Assembly: GCA_963662175.1 (NCBI GenBank)
Contig: OY759221.1
Coordinates: 30,057,027-30,121,026 of the forward strand
Origin: Aradus depressus
Taxonomy: Eukaryota; Arthropoda; Insecta; Hemiptera; Aradidae
Direction of reading: 5' to 3'
DNA length: 64,000 nucleotides
Position 1 is the stretch's first letter. Each line of letters begins with the position of its first letter. The position numbers and the translations under genes are program-made. Below, in pieces: positions 20,691 to 34,728 of this stretch. The notes beneath the pieces were generated by a model, which saw only the letters and a list, made by a program, of their open reading frames with translations, searched no databases and was not told the DNA's origin.

Positions 20691-21949
20691 TTTACTTGAA
20701 ACTAATTTTGATTTGATCGTAAATATAAGCGGTAAGTTATGGACTTAGGCCTTTAAGTAAAGTGGTCTCAATTTTCGTCTGATTTCGGCCAAAATCCATG
20801 ATTATCTAAGTTAGAACATGTCACTTCTCCATTCCAAATTTCTAGTTTATAGCTATAATTGTTTCTGCGTTTGAGCGCTCACAACTTCAATCACATACGC
20901 ACAGACGTTCAAAACGTATTCAGAAGACCTGAAACGTGAAAATCCGTTCAAAACTCGACCTCGGATTTTCGCACGATTACAATACTTTCTTATACTATAG
21001 ATATAAGATAGTAAAAATAAAACTGGAGGAAAAGGAGATTTATTATTAAGGAACTACAGTGTTTTAGAGCATTGAGGTAGAATTTTGATAAAACTAATCT
21101 TTTTTATTGAGGGAAACCTTATCGCTTCCTAATAAACCTGAGGGGTACTCACTTGAATAAATGAATTAGGGATTGCCAGCTACAATAACGTTTATATTAC
21201 TTCTTCAAAAGGTATTTGGATAAGGAAGAGTAGGCGGAGCTCTGAAGGATATCATCTGTCCTTATCGACCTAATGGGAAGTCTTAAGGACGTTCTGAGAA
21301 GATGAAGACGGAAAGGAACTTCAAATTTGATGAAACCAAATGAAAAGGCAGGTCGCGACAGATAATCATCTTTTCAGGAGGTCTCCCCCCCCCCCCCTCC
21401 CCCTCCACAGAAATGAAATCATTCGAAAATCTTTGGTTGCATCCTCTCCAGATCTCTTTTATCTTTTCTCTTCTTTTAGTCAAGTTTCTCTCTCATGTAA
21501 TTACATCTTCCGAATCAAAGGCTTTTCATCAATTCTTGTATTCAGACAGAATACATTTTTCTTCACCGCTTTTCATGACTAACTTTATCTTAATAGGAAG
21601 CCTCACCAACCTTTTCATTTTGGTCTTTTGTGTTTTGGAAACAGAAAAAAACTGAAGAAAAATGGTGTACATATGTCTTGGAAAGGCTATCCAAAGCAGA
21701 AAATTTTAATGACCTTCTTACTTTCTCAGCTGTATCAAATTGGCCAAAAATTCGATGTTGATTTTTCTACGGAATTTCAGGTTTTCCGAGCTCCTGAATC
21801 CCGAAATGCCAAAAATAAAAAAAAATAAAATTTGACTGTATGTTGGTTAGCCGAACTGCCGATAGGAAGGTATCGATGTACGACATTTATCGACATGAAA
21901 TCATATATCGAATCCAGAAGCCCATAAAAACGATAGTTGTTAACTTGTG

Positions 21950-21981
<32 letters not shown>

Positions 21982-22050
21982 TTCCTCACAGTAATAATAG
22001 TATGAAATGCGTGCAAAAGCAGTTGGTATAAGAAAATCCTGTATCACATA
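20691..22050. other. Old repeats, a 31-base C run, no gene
   Basis: 20700-20820 is a reversed family T copy. 21951-21981 is an uninterrupted run of 31 C. Several open frames overlap here but none resembles a known protein. 21730-21800 has a family H-like phrase (TTTCAGGTTTTCCGAGC). Confidence 0.4.
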
Positions 22051-22170
22051 TATTATATCTGGGAGGTAAAAAAACGTTGAGCACATCGTCCTGCGAATGG
22101 GAAGTTCCGAGTCTTCGCGATGTCAGGTAATCAAAGACCCCCCGACTCCCACTGCAGAGTCGGACCTCAA
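22051..22170 (+). repeat. Diverged SINE fragment (central domain)
   Basis: TATATCTGGGAGGTAAAAAA and GCGATGTCAGGTA mark the central domain. Head and tail are lost. Confidence 0.6.
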
Positions 22171-23771
22171 TGTATTACTCTTAATTTTCAAACTTACAGT
22201 AAAAATTAAAAATAAATTGTTAATTTTTCTAACTTCTAAATTATTTAAAATATGAACAATTGGTTCTGAGTCGAATTAATGAGATATTTGTGGAGAAGAC
22301 TTTCCCTGGGAATAAACAAACAGAGACAATGAAAAAAAAAGTATACAAGGTAGTTCTTTTCGTCTAAGGTACAGAACCTGCAGGCACTTTCAGGACAAAA
22401 CTCATATCTAAACCCTCCAAGTAATATCCTAAAATGTATATTGCTACTGTGGAGACGAATTTGAGCTAGCAGTCGGAGTTTTTCAACATGGCAGTTTATT
22501 GAAAGATAGCTTTCCCGAGACCCTAAAGCATTAATCGGTAGAAGGAATTATATTTAGAATTAACATTGGAAGTCAAACATTTAAAAATCTATTACACTCA
22601 GTGCCGAAAGCTTGGTAGAACTTCTAAAATTTAGTTTTTATCGACCACAAGCCTGATCTCTCCTTCTTTCTGTAAAAAGTAGACACCTCAGGAAGTGTTG
22701 GTGAAGAAATGGATGAGAGGGCTTAACTTCAAACCCTAATAACTTCTGCTGAAATGGTTATATCGTCACGAAATTTAGTAAATGGAGTGAAGAAACCTAG
22801 GGGCTTAGAGGGAGACCGAAAACTTAGTTGATTAGAAATTTTTTGAGCTATGGAGCTTAATTGCCGGTAGTAACAATTTTTGCATCCTATATTCATTCTT
22901 ATATTTTCTATAATCATTGATTTCTGATAAAATTTGTAAAGTGTTATCCGTAAACGATGCACAAAAGAACCGACATACACATATCAAACCTTTTTATAAA
23001 CAAAATCAAACATTTCAACTTATAAATAAATGAACAAAAAATGAATACAGGAGTTTTCCATACATTTTTTAAAATGTATCTTTATAGGAAACTACATGAC
23101 GGGCAGTAATGGAAAACATCACTTGTTACTCAATATAAAAAAATAAATCAAGAAAATATTCTTTTTATAAGAAATTATTATATTTTATTATTTTTTGCTC
23201 GATTTTTACAAAATCTTTTAAATTATATACATTTAAATAAAAGTACCTCCTTTGCGCATCTATTTCACTGTTACTTCACTCCTTGTTCACCTCACCTTAA
23301 GCCTAAAAACATTTCTCTCTCTAGACTGCCCACTTCCACAACACAACTTAGACTGGTCCACACTATTTGAAACAGCTGATAGTCGTCTTTTGCTAACCAA
23401 TCATTGGTTCGCTTTAAAACAAAATAGGACCTCATATATTTATTCACTTATTTTTTATTTTATTTTACTAGTTCAGCAGCATATCACATGCTATGCTAGT
23501 AGGTATAAATGGACACAAAATAAATAACATAGAAAATAACAGATTAAAATAACAGATCGGCGTCTTCTCATCTTGAGCACAACCTAGGACTGCTTATAGA
23601 ATTTAACAAATACAGGGAAATAAAAGATGAATGTAAAGAAATAAATGTATAAATAAATAAATGAAAGAAGGTAAACTTTAACACTTGGTCAATTCACTTA
23701 TTTACTTCATTTTTAACAGCTGTTTTTTTTTACCAATAAACATAATTAATTTTATAATATATTATTAATAA
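22171..23771. other. Unassigned, partly family H
   Basis: 22690-22820 is a family H copy. 23250-23420 resembles 53500-53680 and, reversed, 61440-61640 (shared CTAAAAACATTTCTCTC and CAACTTAGACT-type stretches), so it is a further dispersed repeat. No gene recognised. Confidence 0.4.
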
Positions 23772-23800
23772 CTAGCAGTAATACCCGGCGTTGCCCGGGG
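23772..23800 (-). other. Helitron 3' terminus: hairpin plus CTAG
   Basis: The palindrome CCCGG/CCGGG with a six-base loop lies eight bases from CTAG. In Helitrons this hairpin is believed to end rolling-circle strand transfer. The same structure occurs at 49240, and partly at 35540 and 38464. Confidence 0.8.
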
Positions 23801-23924
23801 AACTTTGACTTTTCTACTAATATCTCCTAAAAGTCTTTTAAATTCTTCAACAGTACATTCATGATGTTATAATTTTCAATTATTCATACGGAATAAGGCT
23901 TATTGTCCTTCAACGTCAAACACC

Positions 23925-26900
23925 CCAGCTAGTAAGTTTTTAGGACCCCTGGGCATCACAGCTAGTATGCGTCTTTCAACGGCGGAAACCACAGATAGTG
24001 AATACTTAGCATCGCTGGACATCCTAGCCAGTGCGTACTTAAGAACGCTATTGACCGCAGCTAGTAAATGCCTTGCAACAGCGGACCCCACAGCGAATAC
24101 ATAGTTACTACTACTACATGTGAAATTCATGCCAATCCGCTTACCCTTTAACAGTACATTCATGATGTTATAATTTTCAATTATTCATACGGAATAAGGC
24201 TTATAGTCCTTCAACTATAGCAACGCTAGTAAGTTTTTAGGACCCCTGGGCACCACAGCTAGTATGCGCCTTTCAACGGCGGAAACCACAGCTAGTGAAT
24301 ACTTAGCTTCGCTGGACGTCCTAGCCAGTGCGAACTTAAGAACGTTTGTGACCACAGCTAATATATGCCTTGCAACGGCGGATCCCACAGCTAGTATGTA
24401 GTTAGAACGCTGGTCACCGCAGCTAGTATGTGTCTCGCAAGAGCGGACCCCACAGCTAGTACGAAGTTAGGAACGCTGGGCATCACAGCTAGTAAGTGCC
24501 TTGCAACAGCGGCCCCCACAGCTAGTACGTAGTTAGAACCACTGGGCATCACAGCTAGTATGTGTTTTACAACGGCGGACCCCACAGCTACTACGTAGTT
24601 AGGAACGCTGGTCACCACAGCTAGTATGTGCCTCGCAACAGCGGACCCCACAGCTAGTACGAAGTTAGGAACACTGGGCCCTACAGGTAGTAGGTGCCTT
24701 GCAACTGCGGACCCCACAGATAGTATGTAGTTAGAACCACAGGGTATCATAGCTAGTATGAGTTTTGCAACGGCGGACCCCACAGCTAGTACCTACGTAG
24801 TTAAATACGCTGGGCCACACTGCTAGCGCCTTGCAACAGCAGACCCCACAGCTAGTACGTAATTAGGAACGCTGGGCATCACAGCTAGTAAATGTCTTGT
24901 AGGTGCCTTGCAACAGCGAACCCCACAGCCAGTACATAGTTAGGAACGCTGGGGCTGAGCACTACAGCTAGTAAGTGCCTTGCAACAGCGGACCCCACAG
25001 CTAGTACGATATTAGGAACCCTGGGCATCACAGCTAGTATGCTTTTGCAACGACGGACCCCACAGCTAGTACGTTTTTAGGAACGCTGGGCCCTACAGGT
25101 AGTAGGTGCCTTGCAACTGCGGACCCCACAGATAGTATGTAGTTAAAACCACAGGGCATCACAGCTAGTATGAGTTTTGCAACGGTGGACCCCACAGCTA
25201 GTACCTACGTAGTTAAATACGCTGGGCCACACTGCTAGCGCCTTGCAACAGCGGACCCCACAGCTAGTATGTAGTTAAATACGTTGGGCATTACAGTTAG
25301 TAAGTGCTTTGCAACAGCGAACTTCACAGCTAGTACATAGTTAGGAACGCTGGGCACTACAGCTAGTAAATGCCTTGCAACAACGGACCCCACAGCTAGT
25401 ACGTAGTTAGGAACGCTGGTCACCACAGCTAGTATGTGCCTCGCAACAGCGGACCCCACAGCTAGTATGAAGTTAGGAACGCTGGGCATCACAGCTATTA
25501 AGTGCCTTGCAACAGCGGACCCCACAGCTAGTACGTAGTTAAATACGCTGGGCATTACAGTTAGTAAGTGCTTTGCAACAGCGAACTTCACAGCTAGTAC
25601 AAAGTTAGGAACGCTGGGCACTACAGCTAGTAAATGCCTTGCAACAACGGACCCCACAGCTAGTACGTTTTTAGGAACGCTGGGCATCACAGCTAGTATG
25701 AGTTTTGCAACGGTGGACCCCACAGCTAGTACCTACGTAGTTAAATACGCTGGGCCACACTGCTAGCGCCTTGCAACAGCAGACCCCACAGCTAGTACGT
25801 AATTAAGAATGCTGGGCATCACAGCTAGTAAATGTCTTGTAGGTGCCTTGCAACAGCGAACCCCACAGCCAGTACGAAGTTAGGAACGCTGGGCATCACA
25901 GCTAGTAAGTGCCTTGCAACAGCGGCCCCCACAGCTAGTACGTAGTTAGAACCTCTGGGCATCACAGCTAGTATGTATTTTGCAACGGCGGACCCCACAG
26001 CTAGTACGTAGTTAGGAACGCTGGTCACCACAGCTAGTATGTGCCTCGCAACAGCGGACCCCACAGCTAGTACGAAGTTAGGAACACTGGGCCCTACAGG
26101 TAGTAGGTGCCTTGCAACTGCGGACCCCACAGATAGTATGTAGTTAGAACCACAGGGTATCATAGCTAGTATGAGTTTTGCAACGGCGGACCCCACAGCT
26201 AGTACGTAATTAGGAACGCTGGGCATCACAGCTAGTAAATGTCTTGTAGGTGCCTTGCAACAGCGAACCCCACAGCCAGTACATAGTTAGGAACGCTGGG
26301 GCTGAGCACTACAGCTAGTAAGTGCCTTGCAACAGCGGACCCCACAGCTAGTACGATATTAGGAACCCTGGGCATCACAGCTAGTATGCTTTTGCAACGA
26401 CGGACCCCACAGCTAGTACGTTTTTAGGAACGCTGGGCCCTACAGGTAGTAGAGGCCTTGCAACTGCGGACCCCAACGCTGGGGCTGAGCACTACAGCTA
26501 TTAAGTGCCTTGCAACAGCGGACCCCACAGCTAGTATGTAGTTAAATACGTTGGGCATTACAGTTAGTAAGTGCTTTGCAACAGCGAACTTCACAGCTAG
26601 TACATAGTTAGGAACGCTGGGCACTACAGCTAGTAAATGCCTTGCAACAACGGACCCCACAGCTAGTACGTAGTTAGGAACGCTGGTCACCACAGCTAGT
26701 ATGTGCCTCGCAACAGCGGACCCCACAGCTAGTACGTAGTTAAATACGCTGGGCATTACAGTTAGTAAGTGCTTTGCAACAGCGAACTTCACAGCTAGTA
26801 CATAGTTAGGAACGCTGGGCACTACAGCTAGTAAATGCCTTGCAACAACGGACCCCACAGCTAGTATGTTTTTAGGAACGCTGGGCATCACAGCTAGTAT

Positions 26901-27235
26901 GAGTTTTGCAACGGTGGACCCCACAGCTAGTACCTACGTAGTTAAATACGCTGGGCCACACTGCTAGCGCCTTGCAACAGCAGACCCCACAGCTAGTACG
27001 TAATTAAGAACGCTGGGCATCACAGCTAGTAAATGTCTTGTAGGTGCCTTGCAACAGCGAACCCCACAGCCAGTACATAGTTAGGAACGCTGGGGCTGAG
27101 CACTACAGCTAGTAAGTGCCTTGCAACAGCGGACCCCACAGCTAGTACGATATTAGGAACGCTGGACATCACAGCTAGTAAATGTCTTGCAACAGTGAAC
27201 CCCACAGCGAATACATAGTTACTACTACTACTACA
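23925..27235 (-). repeat. 66-bp minisatellite array (about 50 units)
   Basis: The unit is about 66 bp and is made of two half-units, each containing CACAGCTAGTA. Units differ by substitutions and by gains or losses. As 66 is a multiple of three, minus-strand frames of 130, 162, 134 and 166 codons stay open, each a chain of 22-residue units such as AVGSAVARHLLAVMPSVPNY. They have no common start or end and break often, so I treat them as non-coding. Related arrays occur in Helitrons 2 and 3. Confidence 0.85.
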
Positions 27236-27239
27236 TGTG

Positions 27240-30200
27240 AAATTCATGACAATCCGATTCATGACAATACGATCAACCGTTAATGAGCTAACTCTATATG
27301 TATATTTAGCCCCCCCCCCCCCCACAACCCTCCTTCCTGTTCAAAATTTTGGGCCGTCACACACCTAATATTTCTATTTGACCTTTAGGAATATTACATG
27401 TGAAATTTCATGACGATTCGCCCATTAGTTAATGAGTTAGCTCTATATTTATACTTAGGCCCCCCCACTACCCCCCCTCCCGTAAAAACTTTTGAGCCGT
27501 CACACCGCCTATTTTTTTATTTGGTCTTCAGGAATACTACATGTGAAACTTCGTGACAATCTGACCAACCGTTAAAGAATTAGCTCTATATTTATACTTA
27601 GGCCCCCCCACAACCCCCCCTCCCGTTCAAAACTTTGGGACGCCACACACCTTTTTTTCCTATTTGGCTTTTAAAAATACTACGTGAAATTTCATGACGA
27701 TTCGCCCATTAGTTAATGAGTTAGCTCTATATTTATACTTAGGCCCCCCCACAACCCCCCTCCCGTTCAAAACTTTGGGACGCGACACACCTTATTTTTC
27801 TATTTGGCCTTCAGGAATGCTCCATGTGAAATTTCGTGACAATCCGACCAACCGTTAAAGAATTAGCTCTATATTTATACTTAGGCCCCCCCACTACCCC
27901 CCCTCCCGTTCAAAACTTTGGGACGCCACACACCTTTTTTTCCTATTTGGCTTTTAAAAATACTACGTGAAATTTCATGACGATTCGCCCATTAGTTAAT
28001 GAGTTAGCTCTATATTTATACTTAGGCCCCCCCACAACCCCCCTCCCGTTCAAAACTTTGGGACGCGACACACCTTATTTTTCTATTTGGCCTTCAGGAA
28101 TGCTCCATGTGAAATTTCGTGACAATCCGACCAACCATTAAAGAATTAGCTCTATATTTATACTTAGGCCCCCCCACAACCCCCCTCCCGTTCAAAACTT
28201 TGGGACGCGACACACCTTATTTTTCTATTTGGCCTTCAGGAATGCTCCATGTGAAATTTCGTGACAATCCGACCAACCATTAAAGAATTAGCTCTATATT
28301 TATACTTAGGCCCCCCACTACCCCCCCTCCCGTTCAAAACTTTGGGACGCGACACACCTTATTTTTCTATTTGGCCTTCAGGAATGCTACATGTGAAATT
28401 TCGTGACAATCCGACCAACCATTAAAGAATTAGCTCTATATTTATACTTAGGCCCCCCCACTACCCCCCCTCCCGTTCAAAACTTTGGGACGCGACACAC
28501 CTTATTTTTCTATTTGGCCTTCAGGAATGCTCCATGTGAAATTTCGTGACAATCCGACCAACCATTAAAGAATTAGCTCTATATTTATACTTAGGCCCCC
28601 CCACTACCCCCCCTCCCGTTCAAAACTTTGGGACGCGACACACCTTATTTTTCTATTTGGCCTTCAGGAATGCTCCATGTGAAATTTCGTGACAATCCGA
28701 CCAACCATTAAAGAATTAGCTCTATATTTATACTTAGGCCCCCCCACAACCCCCCCTCCCGTTCAAAACTTTGGGACGCGACACACCTTATTTTTCTATT
28801 TGGCCTTCAGGAATGCTCCATGTGAAATTTCGTGACAATCCGACCAACCATTAAAGAATTAGCTCTATATTTATACTTAGGCCCCCCCACAACCCCCCCT
28901 CCCGTTCAAAACTTTGGGACGCGACACACCTTATTTTTCTATTTGGCCTTCAGGAATGCTCCATGTGAAATTTCGTGACAATCCGACCAACCATTAAAGA
29001 ATTAGCTCTATATTTATACTTAGGCCCCCCCACAACCCCCCCTCCCGTTCAAAACTTTGGGACGCGACACACCTTATTTTTCTATTTGGCCTTCAGGAAT
29101 GCTCCATGTGAAATTTCGTGACAATCCGACCAACCATTAAAGAATTAGCTCTATATTTATACTTAGGCCCCCCCACAACCCCCCCTCCCGTTCAAAACTT
29201 TGGGACGCGACACACCTTATTTTTCTATTTGGCCTTCAGGAATGCTCCATGTGAAATTTCGTGACAATCCGACCAACCATTAAAGAATTAGCTCTATATT
29301 TATACTTAGGGCCCCCCACTACCCCCCCTCCCGTTCAAAACTTTGGGACGCGACACACCTTATTTTTCTATTTGGCCTTCAGGAATGCTCCATGTGAAAT
29401 TTCGTGACAATCCGACCAACCATTAAAGAATTAGCTCTATATTTATACTTAGGCCCCCCCACAACCCCCCCTCCCGTTCAAAACTTTGGGACGCGACACA
29501 CCTTATTTTTCTATTTGGCCTTCAGGAATGCTCCATGTGAAATTTCGTGACAATCCGACCAACCATTAAAGAATTAGCTCTATATTTATACTTAGGCCCC
29601 CCCACAACCCCCCCTCCCGTTCAAAACTTTGGGACGCGACACACCTTATTTTTCTATTTGGCCTTCAGGAATGCTACATGTGAAATTTCGTGACAATCCG
29701 ACCAACCATTAAAGAATTAGCTCTATATTTATACTTAGGCCCCCCCACTACCCCCCCTCCCGTTCAAAACTTTGGGACGCGACACACCTTATTTTTCTAT
29801 TTGGCCTTCAGGAATGCTCCATGTGAAATTTCGTGACAATCCGACCAACCGTTAAAGAATTAGCTCTATATTTATACTTAGGCCCCCCAACAACCCCCCC
29901 TCCCGTTCAAAACTTTGGGACGCCACACACCTTTTTTTCCTCTTTGGCTTTTAAAAATACTACGTGAAATTTCATGACGATTCGCCCATTAGTTAATGAG
30001 TTAGCTCTATATTTATACTTAGGCCCCCCCACAACCCCCCCTCCCGTTCAACATTTTGGGACGCCACACACCTTATTTTTCTATTTGGCCTTCAGGAATG
30101 CTCCATGTGAAATTTCGTGACAATCCGACCAACCATTAAAGAATTAGCTCTATATTTATACTTAGGCCCCCCCACAACCCCCCCTCCCGTTCAAAACTTT

Positions 30201-33200
30201 GGGACGCGACACACCTTATTTTTCTATTTGGCCTTCAGGAATGCTCCATGTGAAATTTCGTGACAATCCGACCAACCGTTAAAGAATTAGCTCTATATTT
30301 ATACTTAGGCCCCCCAACAACCCCCCCTCCCGTTCAAAACTTTGGGACGCCACACACCTTTTTTTCCTCTTTGGCTTTTAAAAATACTACGTGAAATTTC
30401 ATGACGATTCGCCCATTAGTTAATGAGTTAGCTCTATATTTATACTTAGGCCCCCCCACAACCCCCCCTCCCGTTCAACATTTTGGGACGCCACACACCT
30501 TATTTTTCTATTTGGCCTTCAGGAATGCTCCATGTGAAATTTCGTGACAATCCGACCAACCATTAAAGAATTAGCTCTATATTTATACTTAGGCCCCCCC
30601 ACAACCCCCCCTCCCGTTCAAAACTTTGGGACGCGACACACCTTATTTTTCTATTTGGCCTTCAGGAATGCTCCATGTGAAATTTCGTGACAATCCGACC
30701 AACCATTAAAGAATTAGCTCTATATTTATACTTAGGCCCCCCCACTACCCCCCCTCCCGTTCAAAACTTTGGGACGCGACACACCTTATTTTTCAATTTG
30801 GCCTTCAGGAATGCTCCATGTGAAATTTCGTGACAATCCGACCAACCATTAAAGAATTAGCTCTATATTTATACTTAGGCCCCCCCACAACCCCCCCTCC
30901 CGTTCAAAACTTTGGGACGCGACACACCTTATTTTTCTATTTGGCCTTCAGGAATGCTCCATGTGAAATTTCGTGACAATCCGACCAACCATTAAAGAAT
31001 TAGCTCTATATTTATACTTAGGCCCCCCCACAACCCCCCCTCCCGTTCAAAACTTTGGGACGCGACACACCTTATTTTTCTATTTGGCCTTTAGGAATGC
31101 TACATGTGAAATTTCGTGACAATCCGACCAACCATTAAAGAATTAGCTCTATATTTATACTTAGGCCCCCCCACTACCCCCCCCTCCCGTTCAAAACTTT
31201 GGGACGCGACACACCTTATTTTTCTATTTGGCCTTCAGGAATGCTCCATGTGAAATTTCGTGACAATCCGACCAACCGTTAAAGAATTAGCTCTATATTT
31301 ATACTTAGGCCCCCCAACAACCCCCCCTCCCGTTCAAAACTTTGGGACGCCACACACCTTTTTTTCCTCTTTGGCTTTTAAAAATACTACGTGAAATTTC
31401 ATGACGATTCGCCCATTAGTTAATGAGTTAGCTCTATATTTATACTTAGGCCCCCCCACAACCCCCCCTCCCGTTCAACATTTTGGGACGCCACACACCT
31501 TATTTTTCTATTTGGCCTTTAGGAATACTCCATGTGAAATTTCGTGACAATCCGACCAACCGTTAAAGAATTAGCTCTATATTTATACTTAGGCCCCCCC
31601 ACTACCCCCCCTCCCGTTCAAAACTTTGGGACGCGACACACCTTATTTTTCTATTTGGCCTTCAGGAATGCTACATGTGAAATTTCGTGACAATCCGACC
31701 AACCATTAAAGAATTAGCTCTATATTTATACTTAGGCCCCCCCACTACCCCCCCTCCCGTTCAAAACTTTGGGACGCGACACACCTTATTTTTCTATTTG
31801 GCCTTCAGGAATGCTCCATGTGAAATTTCGTGACAATCCGACCAACCATTAAAGAATTAGCTCTATATTTATACTTAGGCCCCCCCACAACCCCCCCTCC
31901 CGTTCAAAACTTTGGGACGCCACACACCTTTTTTTCCTCTTTGGCTTTTAAAAATACTACGTGAAATTTCATGACGATTCGCCCATTAGTTAATGAGTTA
32001 GCTCTATATTTATACTTAGGCCCCCCCACAACCCCCCCTCCCGTTCAACATTTTGGGACGCCACACACCTTATTTTTCTATTTGGCCTTCAGGAATGCTC
32101 CATGTGAAATTTCGTGACAATCCGACCAACCATTAAAGAATTAGCTCTATATTTATACTTAGGCCCCCCCACAACCCCCCCTCCCGTTCAAAACTTTGGG
32201 ACGCGACACACCTTATTTTTCTATTTGGCCTTCAGGAATGCTCCATGTGAAATTTCGTGACAATCCGACCAACCATTAAAGAATTAGCTCTATATTTATA
32301 CTTAGGCCCCCCCACTACCCCCCCTCCCGTTCAAAACTTTGGGACGCGACACACCTTATTTTTCTATTTGGCCTTCAGGAATGCTCCATGTGAAATTTCG
32401 TGACAATCCGACCAACCATTAAAGAATTAGCTCTATATTTATACTTAGGCCCCCCCACAACCCCCCCTCCCGTTCAAAACTTTGGGACGCGACACACCTT
32501 ATTTTTCTATTTGGCCTTCAGGAATGCTCCATGTGAAATTTCGTGACAATCCGACCAACCATTAAAGAATTAGCTCTATATTTATACTTAGGCCCCCCCA
32601 CAACCCCCCCTCCCGTTCAAAACTTTGGGACGCGACACACCTTATTTTTCTATTTGGCCTTTAGGAATGCTACATGTGAAATTTCGTGACAATCCGACCA
32701 ACCATTAAAGAATTAGCTCTATATTTATACTTAGGCCCCCCCACTACCCCCCCTCCCGTTCAAAACTTTGGGACGCGACACACCTTATTTTTCTATTTGG
32801 CCTTCAGGAATGCTCCATGTGAAATTTCGTGACAATCCGACCAACCGTTAAAGAATTAGCTCTATATTTATACTTAGGCCCCCCAACAACCCCCCCTCCC
32901 GTTCAAAACTTTGGGACGCCACACACCTTTTTTTCCTCTTTGGCTTTTAAAAATACTACGTGAAATTTCATGACGATTCGCCCATTAGTTAATGAGTTAG
33001 CTCTATATTTATACTTAGGCCCCCCCACAACCCCCCCTCCCGTTCAACATTTTGGGACGCCACACACCTTATTTTTCTATTTGGCCTTTAGGAATACTCC
33101 ATGTGAAATTTCGTGACAATCCGACCAACCGTTAAAGAATTAGCTCTATATTTATACTTAGGCCCCCCCACTACCCCCCCTCCCGTTCAAAACTTTGGGA

Positions 33201-34340
33201 CGCGACACACCTTATTTTTCTATTTGGCCTTCAGGAATGCTACATGTGAAATTTCGTGACAATCCGACCAACCATTAAAGAATTAGCTCTATATTTATAC
33301 TTAGGCCCCCCCACTACCCCCCCTCCCGTTCAAAACTTTGGGACGCGACACACCTTATTTTTCTATTTGGCCTTCAGGAATGCTCCATGTGAAATTTCGT
33401 GACAATCCGACCAACCATTAAAGAATTAGCTCTATATTTATACTTAGGCCCCCCCACAACCCCCCCTCCCGTTCAAAACTTTGGGACGCGACACACCTTA
33501 TTTTTCTATTTGGCCTTCAGGAATGCTCCATGTGAAATTTCGTGACAATCCGACCAACCATTAAAGAATTAGCTCTATATTTATACTTAGGCCCCCCCAC
33601 AACCCCCCCTCCCGTTCAAAACTTTGGGACGCGACACACCTTATTTTTCTATTTGGCCTTCAGGAATGCTACATGTGAAATTTCGTGACAATCCGACCAA
33701 CCATTAAAGAATTAGCTCTATATTTATACTTAGGCCCCCCCACTACCCCCCCTCCCGTTCAAAACTTTGGGACGCCACACACCTTTTTTTCCTCTTTGGC
33801 TTTTAAAAATACTACGTGAAATTTCATGACGATTCGCCCATTAGTTAATGAGTTAGCTCTATATTTATACTTAGGCCCCCCCACAACCCCCCCTCCCGTT
33901 CAACATTTTGGGACGCCACACACCTTATTTTTCTATTTGGCCTTTAGGAATACTCCATGTGAAATTTCGTGACAATCCGACCAACCGTTAAAGAATTAGC
34001 TCTATATTTATACTTAGGCCCCCCTTACAACCCCCCCTCCCGTTCAAAACTTTGGGACGCCACACACCTTTTTTTCCTATTTGGCTTTTAAAAAGACTAC
34101 GTGTGAAATTTCATGACGATTCGCCCATTAGTTATTGAGTTAGCTCTATATTTATACTTAGGCCCCCCTTACAACCCCCCCTCCCGATCAAAACTTTGGG
34201 ACGCCACACACCTTCTTTTCCTATTTGGCTTTTAAAAATACTACATGTGAAATTTCATGACGATTCGCCGATTAGTTAATGAGTTAGCACTATTTATATA
34301 CTTAGGCCCCCCTTACAACCCCCCCTCCCGATCAAAATTT
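27240..34340 (-). repeat. 143-bp satellite array (about 49 units)
   Basis: Each unit has a C-rich part (a run of 5-7 C, CAC, then another C run), TTTGGGACGC, ACACACCTT, and a conserved TGAAATTTCGTGACAATCCG. Two unit types alternate irregularly: one with CGACACACC and GGCCTTCAGGAATGC, the other with CGCCACACACC and GGCTTTTAAAAATAC. The last unit before the 5' end of the Helitron is a diverged homologue, which suggests the array grew from the element's own subterminal sequence. Confidence 0.88.
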
Positions 34341-34609
34341 TGGGACGCCACATAGCCTATTATTCAATCGGGCTCAAAAGAATGCTACATGGGAAGTTTC
34401 ATAAAAATCCGTCCAGCGGTTTGGGCGTGATGCTGGAACAAACATACAAACAAACAAACAAACCCCGTTTCAGCTTTATTAATATAGATTATATCACAAT
34501 GTACACAAGTTTTAATTTGTGTTCATATCTATACATACATCTTTTTTTTTTTGGCATTTTTCTTCCATAGTGGATCGGTGTCACCATATTTAAAGTCAGT
34601 CTGAACGTT

Positions 34610-34643
34610 GTGCTGACGTTGGCATAATCCGAAACCAGCACAC
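34610..34643 (+). ncRNA. Relic hammerhead-like motif in flank F1
   Basis: Outer stem GTG/CAC and GAAA are kept, the core reads CTGACGTT and the palindrome is decayed to ACCAGC. It is clearly related to the motif at 14675. A copy lies at 38110-38143. Confidence 0.35.
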
Positions 34644-34728
34644 TCTATGGCTCTGTCAGTTAACAAATATTAAATCTATAAACCGTTAAAAAGCAAGAAA
34701 TTTGAAGAATGGAGTCTACCGAGCTCAG

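Larger units (their letters stand above)
23772..34488 (-). mobile_element. Helitron 1: 10.7-kb non-autonomous Helitron filled with satellite DNA
   Basis: On the minus strand the element starts with TC (34488-34487) after an A and reads TCTATATTAATAAAGCTGAA, a typical Helitron 5' end. It ends with a GC hairpin (CCCGG...CCGGG, 23783-23798), eight more bases and CTAG at 23772, followed by T. This is the canonical A|TC...CTAG|T form. The interior holds a 143-bp array (about 27240-34340) and a 66-bp array (about 23925-27235). No Rep/helicase frame exists, so it depends on an autonomous relative. A second partial copy of the 3' subterminal stretch sits at 24145-24240. Confidence 0.85.

Noticed and set aside
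23925..34340. Regular direct repeats that could suggest a CRISPR array
   Set aside because: Units abut or vary gradually with no unique spacers, the termini are Helitron-like and the surroundings are eukaryotic.
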